Shown here: piece by piece, positions 12,001 to 22,623 of the stretch
Numbering within the stretch: the stretch's first letter is position 1
Layout: every line of letters begins with the position of its first letter
DNA from: Phoebastria nigripes
Lineage: Eukaryota > Chordata > Aves > Procellariiformes > Diomedeidae
Assembly (NCBI GenBank): GCA_035582835.1
Contig: JAYKAV010002919.1
Span: 592,812-656,811 of the forward strand
Reading direction: 5' to 3'
Length of the DNA: 64,000 nucleotides
Notes under the pieces: generated by a model
Database searches by the model: none
The model's input: only the letters and a program-made list of their open reading frames with translations
Told to the model about the DNA's origin: nothing
Made by a program: the position numbers and the translations under genes

Positions 12001-13598
12001 TAGAAACTGTTTTTGACTGAGAATCAAGCACAAGTTATACCTACTTTGCAGAGTCAAAACATTAGCTAAGGCAAAGACTGAATACTTTAATCATTCCAGC
12101 ATGTTATTTGCATTTGCTTTGGCTAACAAATGCCAAAGAGACATTACCAAAACCAAAGCTGAATCCCGCTGAGGTCATGTTATGCTTTTTTCACAGCAAT
12201 GTGCTGCACCTGGATATCAGTTTTAAAATGCAAACAGGTATGTTTTATCAATTTGTAGCAGGAAAACCTATGATTTCATGAGACTAGAAAAACTTGGCTT
12301 AGCGTGAATCAGGATTCAAGGCAGAACGCACTGCAGCCCTCTGTGAGAAAGTTGCTATTTATTTTTCCATCAATATTTTTCCTTCCCAAGTACATTTAAT
12401 TTGAAAGAATTAATGAACAGCAGAAACAAATCCCTGTATACCACAAACATTAGACAGCATACGGACCAAGCCTTCACAGGGTAAGCCAGCGGGTGAAGGT
12501 TGGAATTTATCAAAACATGATAGAATAAACTACTTAATTATGTTAGGGTGATTGCCAGCATGCAACAATCCTAAGAGTAAGGAGCTTCTCAAATTGGCCT
12601 GAAGGTAGCGGCAGTTTAGCATTTGCAGTTTTAACCATACATTTCAGAAGTCTCCTGAACTTCATTAAGTATATGGTATTCCAACGGGCTGACTGTGTTC
12701 CTGCCTACATTGATGAGCTTTGATGACGTGGGCCCAGAGCTGCCATTTCTGCTGAGATAGCTCTAGAGGGCTCTTGCCTCTGGACTGTCAGAGTTTAGCA
12801 CAGTGTCTCTCTTTTGTCACAACACGCCTCGCGGTATTTGCAACAATCTCCAAAGCGCCACAGAATACTGGCCCAAGCCCTAGGGCCACCAAATTGTCCT
12901 ACTTCAACAAGATGTGGAGCCCAAACTGAAGCCGAGGCTCTGTGAAGAGCAAGCTAACTGGAAAGGGAGTGCTTGAGGAGCCACCTGGTCCTGCAGGAAC
13001 ACCAGGACATTTTCTGTCTCCACCAAACACTGCATTTCTACAGCATTCACCTCCTGAAAGGATGCTGCATGCATGCAGCTGTGCCTGGCTGTAGGTCACC
13101 AGGATTTGGTCTCTGTTGTCTTGCCGTGGGTGGTAATTGGGTTCCAGATTTGTCACTTTTCTTGCTCTTTCCTCGCTCAGCTGGTTATGAACTGATCTGA
13201 TGGTCTCTGCCACAAGCAGACTCACAAATGATGTGTTCTTGTTTTTGCTGCCTGTTCGGATCGTAAGCCCCTTTCGTTAGGCGTTTAGAATGATCCCATG
13301 TTCCATCCCTGAACCTGCCCATGAAACTTAACACCAAAGACTAAGGGTCTTACTTAATTACAGGAGATTTTTTTTTCCACAAGCATAAACTGGAGAGAGG
13401 TAATTTCCACAGCTGCATTATTTACCACAGATTTTACTAAGGCTGCTTTTATAGCAGTGCTAGAGGTTAAATCCACTGTTATTTCCTACATGGCCTGACT
13501 ATACTGTATGTTACAGTGCATAGTATTCATTTAATCCAAGCAATAAAAAGATATACCAGCAGCACTGTTTTCCAAAAGAGGAACTTAAATAAAAACAA

Positions 13599-13604
<6 letters not shown>
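9059..13604. other. Unassigned sequence with a dense cluster of single Ns
   Basis: Seven single Ns fall at 9359, 9620, 9669, 9916, 10061, 10145 and 10240, against a window total of 27. From about 10.44 to 11.65 kb the sequence is more GC-rich and carries longer chance frames on both strands (to 154 codons), none recognisable. 12.04-12.27 kb is AT-rich with an ATTTGCAT octamer at 12106-12113. No gene is supported. Confidence 0.5.
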
Positions 13605-13646
<42 letters not shown>

Positions 13647-13686
13647 CAAAGAAAGAAAAAGAAAAAGGGAAAAAAAGAAAAGAAAT
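13605..13686 (+). repeat. A41 tract followed by A/G-rich tract
   Basis: An uninterrupted run of 41 A (13605-13645) is followed by gcaaagaaagaaaaagaaa-type purine sequence to about 13686. An AATAAA hexamer lies just before the A run (around 13598). That arrangement is what a retroposed poly(A) tail would leave, but the 200 bp upstream match no element or transcript I recognise. Simple A-tract expansion is equally possible. Confidence 0.85.
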
Positions 13687-16559
13687 AATTTTTTTTTAAT
13701 CCAGTAAGTCTGTCCCTGGAAGGAAAATCACAACATTTGCCTCATTTCTCAAAAGGCAATCAGTAGAAAAATATTATGTAAACTACTAAAAATACCATCC
13801 TCCTGATTTGGGGCATTGCTCTAAAATTAATAACCATCCTGTTCAACTGAGGTAAACTCTGACCAAGTGTTTAAAAAGAAGAACTCAGCTGACTGCCCCA
13901 CTACCACTAAAGCTGTGCGTCCCCTTAAGGATTGTGCCAAACCCAATCNTACAGCTCCACTGGACACCAGCAAGTCTGTATCTGTACAGCCAGGTGATGC
14001 TATGGGAGATGAAGTCCCAGGGACGCAGTAGCTGACCTGGCAGAGTCCTCACTTCCTCACAAGCCATCCCAGTCCATCACTAAATGGCTGGGCTGTGCGG
14101 TGCTCACAGTTTTCCCAGTGCCAAATGGGTCGCAGACTTTCAAGTGCTTGGAGAATAACCAAAAGGTTTCGTTCTCAGTACAGCCAGGAGGCTTGAGAGG
14201 CTATGAGCTTCACTTCAAGTTGGATAAAGCTTCTCACCCACCATGATGGGGGGTAATAAACCTCTGTCACGCACCAAGGCCAATGGTCCCTACCATGGGT
14301 ACCACCTCCTGCAGCACCCTGTGGTTCCTGCCCACTTTCTGCAGCCACCGTCAAAGGGAAGGCAGATCTTGCTTCCCTCCATCTGACCCCTGGGGTGTCT
14401 CCTCTTGGCCTAACAGCACCCCATCCCTGCAGTCACAGCATGCCAGGGGAAGGAAGATACCTCCAAAGGACTGACTGCTCCCTACTTCCACCCTCCTTCC
14501 CGCTGCCAAAGCGACTCATCCACAGACGTTTTCCCTTCCGATGAGGGAGAGGGTGTTCCCAGACTTGGCAGCATCCCTGCTTCGAGAATTTATCTGGCAC
14601 TTCGCTGGTAGAAAAGAAAGCAGATCCCTTTCGAAACTTGCCTGCAGGAATGAGCTGTATGTCCCTCATGCCTCTTGGTGAACTATAGATAGTGGTTCGC
14701 AGCGGGTAGGGTCAGTATAAATAGATACAGAATATCTGTATAAAAAAGCACACGTTGCTCTGGCCTGGCAAGGTTTCTAATAAGATCTCCCACAAACTGC
14801 GTCATAATGTCAAGAGGATTTTATTCCCTGTAATTGAACTGTGTTCTTGCCTGTGTTCTCCGTCCCGCCCTTCAGTGCTCTCCTCTCTGAAAATTCCTTT
14901 GTTCAGTCTAAAGAGACATTTCATTAAATAAGAAATAATTTCTGGGAGTGGTAATTACAGTCTTTTTCAGATGGATGATATGTGGCTGTTCTGTTTTCCT
15001 TTCTGTTAGCAAAAACAAAGAGAATCCCAGTGTCTTTCATTAGGTGTCAGCTCCAGCCACCCTTGCCACTGCAAAATTCGAACAGGTCAGTTTTGATCAG
15101 GTTGAATTTGTTTTACCAAATGACTGAAGTTAAGTTGGAAGCAAAGATTTATGTGGCAATGCTCATTGCCTGCATGACGATCGATCCTGCCTCCCTGAGC
15201 TCTGCTACCCTTGGAAAGGGCTACTTTTTTGCACTGGTTCAAGTTGATCCTATTTCTATTTTCTTCACTGTGAGCTCAGCGCACGGGAAGAAAAAGGCAC
15301 AACGTTCAGAGAGGCAGGGGAGAAGAGCCAGAGCCCTGATCCCCTACTGCACTGTCCCAGCTTGATGACAGTGGAATTACGCCCCTATAAAGCACAAGTA
15401 GCACAAACCTGAATCCGCTCCAAGGTGTGCTCTGATCGTCTGTTTATTGCATATTTGCCAAGACATTATAACCAGCCTTATATACGTGTGGGGGATGGGT
15501 TAATGCCAGAAATTGCTGCCTTTTTAGTTAATGAGACACTTCATCAAGGTCTGTTTTTCATCTACATTTCTTCTCCTGCTAGGTGCTTTACTGAGCCCCT
15601 CACTTTACAAATCAAAGCAATTAGCAGGGCTGCTAACAAAGCTTGCAAAGGTACGAAGCTCATAGACACCATCATACCCACAGATGCTCTCCGACAGCAC
15701 ATGCAAACTCCCACACCACGGGGAGCTTTCTGGCCAATCTTTCCTAGATGTATCCGCTTCCCTGCTCTAAGGCCAAGAAATGCACTAGACACCTGCTTAT
15801 TAAAGCTTGCAGATTCAAACGTGGCAGCAGTATGACTTGGATCAGCTGAGCAGACGTGTCAAAGGCAGCACTGCTTGATTTTAGGCCTCTAAGGATTTTG
15901 TCCTTAGCCAAACCATGCATTTCTTTACACAAGACGAGCCAGATGCCAGTGTGAAAATACATGGCACGTCACAGCGCCATAACCAGAGACCCTCTTCTCA
16001 AGTAGCATCAGGACTTTCAAGAAGGTCCCACCAGTGTCTCCCAATATCTGCGAGTGGGTGATATTCCCCCAGGAAGATACATGCTGCTCTCAGCCTGTGT
16101 CCCCACAGACAGAGTTGTATCTGCTCTTTAGGGCTAGCTTACCACAAACGTTGCTGGGAATCACCCTTGTCACTGACCTGACTCTTGCTCAACTTGATGG
16201 ACACAGCAGCAGGCCACCTCTGTCACTGTGCCCACTGCACCAAGGTTTCCTATTTAACCTGGTTGCATTCCCAGGCTCACACTCTGTAATGACCAATCTC
16301 AGTGACATTAACAGCAGCCTCAGAGATATTAAATTCTTCAAGTTCCATGAAAACAGACTGCCAGGTAAAGAAGAGAGGGTTTCTTTGTTTCCCCTTGGAA
16401 GAAATGGAGGCTGAGCGTGGGCTCACACCTCTTCCACCACTGGAGACTCCCACAGGTGCTCCCCTGAGGACCCCAGAGCTCTGGGAATTACTTGTTATGA
16501 ACCTCAGCCCATCCCCACACAGCACATCCCTTAATCTGGAAGTCCTCCTGGAAGTTGGA
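13687..16559. other. Unassigned noncoding sequence
   Basis: No gene is supported. 14.72-14.96 kb is AT-rich and looks like a possible conserved noncoding element. The plus-strand frames at 14982-15365 and 15425-15835 (127 and 136 codons) resemble no known protein. A single N lies at 13949. Confidence 0.5.
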
Positions 16560-16625
16560 AAGCTGAGATGTAAGTCCTTTTCCCCAGCAGATTTCCTGTG
16601 TGTGACCTGGGCAAGTCGCATATAA
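16560..16625 (+). mobile_element. Possible MIR core fragment, plus strand
   Basis: A cccagcagatttcctgtgtg segment followed by tgacctgggcaagtcgca resembles the MIR core (ccagctctgcca...ctgtgtgaccttgggcaagtcactt). Only about 65 bp can be followed and neither the head nor the 3' end is seen, so chance similarity is not excluded. Confidence 0.4.
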
Positions 16626-17629
16626 TCATGTGAGATCTAAGAAGTGCAAATATCTTAAACTCCCTCGAGTACAGGAGAAACCTAAAGGTTTCAGAATAAG
16701 ACTCCTTCATTTGGATTTTAGCCAAGCTTTTGGGATTAATACCCTTACATTTGCAAAAAGCTGTTGGAGATCCTTAATGCCCTCCAGAGCTCACAAGCTC
16801 GGGTTTATGTTTCAGCTGGAAGCCGATCAACAATTAAAGAGTGGAATAGCCACTTTTGTGTGAATCTGAAGAATTATATTTCCAACAAGCAACATGGAAG
16901 TGTCCTTAGGGCCACCTACAACCTACCTACAACAGGACATAAAATGACCCGAATGTGTTAGCAGTGAGGATGGGGAGACAAAATTAGCATGGTTCCTTAT
17001 AGAGTCACCTTCCCCAAACTTTTCCAATAAAACCCACAGCCACGCTAACTGCACTGCTCTCACTACACCTAGGCAAATAAAATAGGAGTAAGCAGATATG
17101 CCCAGCTTGTTTAAACCCAACTAGCAAATTCCAGCTGACAGCTTCCAAACCGTGTCTCTGAATTTATTGGCATTTCAAAATGTTTTACAGAATCACGGTC
17201 CACTGGCAACGGAGAGCCTTGTTACAGAAACGCAGGGAGTCAGCGGAGAGCAAAGTTAACACAGCAGAAAGCTCTTTATAAAGGTGCCAGTTCATCAATA
17301 CCGTTTTTGGGGAGGACACTTACGTTCAGCACAATTCAAATGTTTCCAAACAACTGTGCTTTCTGGCCAAACATATAGGAGCCGAAAACAGGCTGAAAAG
17401 GAGCCTGAAGCCAAGAGAGCCCAGTCAGATCTGAGTTCCTTGACGTGCATTTCAGCTGTGAGTTACAAGGCACACAAGTGAGCTGCCCAGAATAGCACCG
17501 GCCCCAGCAAACCCTGTCTGCCGGGCTAATGGTTTCAGGCTGCCCCAGGCTGCAAGATAGCGAGGTTTGTTTGTTTTCTTCTGAATCTGGTTCTCACGTT
17601 TCAGAACACGAAGGACTGTGAGGGCCGCA
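16626..17629. other. Unassigned noncoding sequence
   Basis: Nothing recognisable. A frame at 16764-16961 is short and has no family resemblance. Confidence 0.5.
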
Positions 17630-17704
17630 TCCTCACCTGGTGTAAATCACCGCATCGCCTCGCAAAGGAGCTTTGCCAGCTTACACCAAAAGAAGGGCTG
17701 GCCC
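17630..17704. repeat. Old amniote inverted-repeat family fragment
   Basis: ctggtgtaaatc at 17637-17648 and agcttacacca at 17678-17688 form an imperfect inverted repeat around a ggagctttgcc centre, followed by gggctggccca. This layout (ctggtgtaaat ... ggagctatgcc ... ttacaccag ... ggatctggccc) is a dispersed palindromic repeat that I know from turtles and crocodilians. Its origin (DNA transposon or other) is not certain to me. Confidence 0.45.
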
Positions 17705-19417
17705 ACAGTAACTGAGCCCACTAGTATCTGGTCTGAACTGGTGGCGTGTTGCTGACTGATGTGTCGCTGGAGCAGCAGGGTTTCTGAAGTCAGACACAAA
17801 TATATCATATAGATCATCAAAAGCCTTGGAGCCTGGATGATGTATTAATGTAATAACATCTGAGAACATGGTAAGTTTAATGATGGCAGACATCTGAAAT
17901 GAAAAAAATACTCATGGCGCTAACTCAGGGAAAGCCCAGGAAAATTTGGAGCAACGTCTTTCATATTTCCCAATCATGCACAAGTTGGTGAAGTGACTGG
18001 AAAAAAATGGGAAGAGAATTCACCGGCAGTCCTTGGCGGGAGGGGAAGAAGGCAACATGCATTGCAGCAAGCAGCGTTCTCCCCTTGCCCCCAGGTTGTG
18101 CCCTGGGGACCCGTGACATGTGCGGGTTCTACTAAAAGAAGAGGCATCTCTGAACCTCCCTACCTTCCTCCTCACACAGCCAAAGCCAGACAAACAGGTT
18201 TTCCCATCTCCAGCCCAGACAGCTATGGGCTGTGGTGTCAGGCACTTTAATTCTTTCCTTCACACTCTTTCATCCCTGTCCCTGTTTAAATCCTACAGCT
18301 GTTGACGCGCCTCTAAAAGAAGTGGCATGGCTACCCATGGAAAGGAGAGGGCACAGCTTTCTGGCTGCGGATTACCTCCTGTTACCTTCCATCTCTATTT
18401 TTTTAGAAACTGAAGATTCAGTGTCACTCTGCATCCATCTCAGCGAAGCACAGATGTAACTGAGGAGAAGGAAACGTACCGCTTAGCTGTTGAAAAGACT
18501 GACATGGAGTCAAACAGGAACACCCCTGAGCGGCACCACACCATCCATCACGGTCCCCTCCCTCCTCCTGCCCTCCCGTTTCATTCTCCTCCAGTTGTCA
18601 GGAAACCCCGCACCAGTAACAAGCAGTACTTAAACTGTCTCAGCAAGTAAAGCCTAACTACTCAAGATTTCAGTATATTTATGCAATCCAGTCTGGCTCT
18701 GGGCCCATGCTAGCTTTATTTATCTAATGTCTGTGCTGTAGGCGATGAATTCATAGAGAAGGTATTATTAGAAGACAACACACATAAAGGGAAGGCAAAA
18801 AGTAAGTGAGAAGTCCAGTGGAGCAAGGCTTTGCTGCGCTCCCAGCTCTCCTCGCGGCCGGCGAGTGAAGAAGCAGAGCCGGGAAAGCTGTGCGCAGCCC
18901 TGAGCTGGAAGGGTCCTTGGGCTGGTCCCTGTCACAGCGAGGAGCAAAGGGCTTCGTGCCTCCTGGGGACCCTTCCCAGCATAGCAGGAGGCTCGCTGAG
19001 GATTAGGAGGAATATGCGTAGAAACCCGCTTCAAGGTCTCAGAAGAGGGGGCCAAGGCAGCTGCTTTCTTGGCCCTGGTGCACCTCCCTCCCTCTCACCT
19101 GGGGGTACAGATCTTCTCTGCCTAATAACAGCCTGCACAGAGCCTCCTTCCCTTGCCTGCACCAGGCGGCCATGCAGACAAGCCTTGGTGTGAAGACCTG
19201 AGATGGGCATTCGGGAGGTCTGGCAGCCCTGCAGTACCTGCCGGGGTGAGCGACGGGGGCCTGCCCCCTCGCTACCCCCAAGAAGCCCCAGATCAGGAGA
19301 GGAGCTCAGGATGTGAAGGATGGACCTGCTCACCATGCTGGGATGCAATGCGGCTGTTGCAGGACTGGGTGCCGAACGCTAAGCTTTCATCTGTTGACAC
19401 TGGCTTACAACAAACTT
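17705..19417. other. Unassigned sequence, GC-richer from 18.8 to 19.35 kb
   Basis: The part at 18.82-19.35 kb has a few CpGs (for example cgcggccggcg near 18854) but is not dense enough for a CpG island. The overlapping frames on both strands there are typical shadows of GC-rich noncoding DNA. No gene is supported. Confidence 0.5.
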
Positions 19418-19562
19418 TTTTCACCTTCTGTTGTGTCTATTTGCAGTGAAAGCTCTTGAGGACAGGGAATCCCTCTAATATAACACGCCGGCACAGCTGT
19501 CCTGAACGTACAAACACCATTTCTTTGTGCAGCCCTGCACAAAGCACCATGTCCAATAAAAC
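19418..19562 (+). mobile_element. L2-type LINE 3' end, plus strand
   Basis: The sequence follows the 3' UTR of L2: a pyrimidine-rich ttcaccttctgttgtgtcta segment, then gaaagctcttgaggacaggg (19448-19467), matching the gtaagctc.ttgagggcagggac hallmark. Next come tttgtgcagccctgcacaaagc (matching tgtacagc.c..gcaca.agc), and finally ccaataaaac in place of the ctcaataaatg end. It is heavily 5' truncated and has no coding part. Within it lies a perfect palindrome (19523-19544). Confidence 0.7.
19523..19544. repeat. Perfect 10-bp inverted repeat with 2-bp spacer
   Basis: ctttgtgcag and ctgcacaaag are exact reverse complements separated by cc. It lies inside the L2 3' end and probably reflects the fold of that 3' UTR with a few substitutions. 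Confidence 0.85.
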
Positions 19563-22500
19563 AGAAGCTGAAACTTCTGTTACCATACTACTACTTATAA
19601 AAGACAGCAGTATATTCCACTAATTGCCTCAACCCAATTAATTATGCAAGAAAATATGTAAAATGAAAATTAATTCCATGAAACCAGTCCATGGAAATTA
19701 TCCTAGAACCTTAAATCAGCATTTCCGCAACAATTAGAAGTTCCTCTAGGACCCTTTTAATGTGGGAAGGAGTCTTGAGTCACTGTTTCATGTCACGTTG
19801 TCAGAAAAAGCTGTTTCCTAGAAAGAAAACCACCTACAGAGACTTGATAGTTGAATGAAAGTATTTAAATTTCCAACCAACATGCACCTAGAAGGGAAAT
19901 ACTCACAAGCCACCACAACAATGGCAGTATTAAAACTGCCGGTACATGGGACTGTATAGACTCTTTGAAATAAAGGAGATAATAGATCAGAAAGACTGTG
20001 ATCACAGTAAATCACAGTAATTAAGGATGGAAAAGTCAAATCATAATAAACCTTTGTATTCTGTTTTCTCTTGGTTATTCACTGTGGTCTGACACCCTTT
20101 GGATTCAGGGAGTCCCATGGCTCAAAATCACATTAAAGCTCATGCTTTAATCACTAGAATCTGCCATGGCTACAAATCTGAACAGAGATGGTATTTTCCT
20201 ACCCCTAATTTTGATATCTAAATGGGGGAAGGAGCTGTTTGGTTTTGTTTATGGATAAGTTTAATTCCTGAATTCTTTACCCAATTCTTAAGCAAAATAA
20301 GAAAAGCTCCAGCTAGAGCAAGGGGTAAAATTCTGCCTATACACATTCCTGACTAGACATTATCTGATCAAAGCTATTTGCCACTGAGCACAAACTGCCA
20401 AAGAAAACTCCTTTTGTTACTCACTAATATTGTCTCCAGACTACAAACCACCTATTTATCATATAAACCTAGATGGTTCGTTTAAAAACAAGTTACCTCT
20501 AAACTTGTCCTGCTTTAGGAGCAAAATATTCGCTCCTATGTATTACTGCAGAAATAGAATTTGAGTCATGCCTTTATACCTTACTACGCTTACTTTTTTT
20601 TCCTCTTTTCTTTCTGTAAGCTCTAGACAGGGGGAAAAGTGCAACGTAAGGAACTTGCATTGCTGGGGCCTTAGTAATATCCGTCAGTAAACCTGTAATT
20701 AGATAGGGAGTAGTATTAATCTTGTGCATTGCCTGAGGGACATTGCCAACATCCAGCAAAACCTCTATTGATGAGGAAGGATTCCAAGCATGCCTGTATG
20801 AAAAATGAAAGAGATGAAATATTTACTTACTTTACCCTTCCCTCAACCACTCATTCTCAACCAAGAAATACTCTAGACCCCAACGGACTAAATCTTCTGT
20901 TAACATCAGCGCCTTAACACAAAAGGCGACGCATGCTAAGCCTTTCGGTTCTTCCTCAAATGCCTGTTATAACAGGTATTTCAAAGAAACCTCAGAGTGC
21001 GATATTTTCAGATGTACAACTGTTTAATTTAAAATGTGTTAATGGAATGAGAATAGTTAATGCAAACAAAGATATTGGTCAGTTGTGATAATGGAAGTCA
21101 TAGCCTTCTCATCCTAATACATGATTCATAACTCATATCTCATTAATCTGGCATCAAAGACGTGATTTATGGATGTTCTTTTTCTGTACACTCCACCCTT
21201 GTTTCCTGGATGAGAGGGAATAAACTATTTTATACAGAGGTATGAATTTTTTTCAACTGAGTCTGTATGGTGAGAGATTACTCCAGCCTATTACAGATAG
21301 CTGAAACACCCCCGAAAAAGTTTTCTTATTGAAAAGGCATTTAATAAAAATAAGTGACACTGTTTCTATTACACCTAACTGCCAACTTCATCACTTCCTA
21401 TGACTATTTTTTCTTTTTTTTCTTGCTTTTTTTTGCACTTGTCTACCTTACTATAACTATTTGATCGCTGAAAATAGAAAAAGAGAGGCCAGTTGATGGA
21501 AATTGCCCAGAATCCTTTCCATAGTTGTTCACTACTTTCAACAGAAAACAGTCGTGAAATTTTTTTACAAATGTGGAGAGCAGAGTAGAGACAACTTTGC
21601 ATTTTTTTCCTTTGAGGCTTGCTATTTTATTTCTCAGCCAACTGCAGGTATCCTTGAGGAAAGCATACCATGTCAACTACTATTTCCCTGGTTATCTTTT
21701 TTTAGAGTGAAGTAAAATCCTGGATTTTGACTTGAATGGAACAAGAACTTTACCCCACCGGTGTGAATTAACACTACTCAGGCTCAGTAATTATAAAATG
21801 GGACGAGTCTGACAGCTACTAAAGGCAACGAGGCATCAGTGCCAGGGTCTTGCACATCACTGCTTAATCCAGGGAAGAATTTAAGTATACACTTAACTTT
21901 AAGCTAGCAAATAGTTTCATTGATATAAATGTGACTATACAAGATAATTAGCATTAATTATGCACCTAAGTGCTTTCCATATCAAGGCTAAACTGTTTTG
22001 CAGCTTGAAGGTTTGAGACCGCAGGCTCTGAGCCACCCGTGCTTTTCAAAACTCCTTCCTTGCATGTGGCCAACAACACTGACAGTGGATTGTTCAGCCA
22101 CATTAACATTATTCATTACTAATTTTCAAACACTAACAAGTGTGAATGCCATATCTGTTAGGACTCAGAGGAGAAATCCAACCTGCCTACTACATTTTCC
22201 CTGAGGGAATCCCACCCACTATGTCACAACCATCATTTTCAGTATTTAACTTCTCATTTTAAAAAAAAAAGTGGCTGCCACAGAAATGAATGGAGCCCAA
22301 TGTGTCCCCGTGTGTATCCACAGAACCACTAGGAAGCGAGCCGTACAGCTGAAGCACGTCTACGATTTCAGCACAGGACTTAGTGAAAGTTGAATCAAAA
22401 TGGGCCAATCCAATATTCTGCGACAAATATTTTTCCTCTAAGGAAATGGCAGGTTCTGAAATCTACCCATTGTAGCAGTAAGTCAGGGAAGCTCATTAAA

Positions 22501-22593
22501 GCAGTTCTCAGGAAAGCAGCTGGATTAGTCAAGCCAGTAAAATGCAAACTCCATTTGCCAGTCATTTTGCCAGCACTATTATATTTTTAACCT
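19563..22593. other. Unassigned AT-rich noncoding sequence
   Basis: Contains a perfect tandem pair of atcacagtaa (20001-20020) and a T-rich tract at about 21407-21434. No coding frame over 90 codons and no recognised repeat. Confidence 0.5.
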
Positions 22594-22623
22594 AGGGCTT
22601 TACACTTTGGTGTCCAAAGCCCT
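22594..22623. repeat. Short bulged hairpin
   Basis: agggcttt (22594-22601) pairs with aaagccct (22616-22623), and acac (22602-22605) with gtgt (22610-22613). The loop is 4 bases and there is a 2-base bulge. Twelve paired bases are too few for a microRNA precursor. Confidence 0.55.

Noticed and set aside
15425..15835. 136-codon plus-strand frame
   Set aside because: No recognisable domain, and a minus-strand frame overlaps it. Chance length.
18820..19350. Possible CpG island or promoter
   Set aside because: CpGs are present but sparse outside a short cgcggccggcg patch. No initiator or first-exon signal follows.
22594..22623. microRNA precursor
   Set aside because: Only 12 paired bases. A precursor needs a stem of roughly 25-30 pairs, and no known microRNA seed region was recognised.
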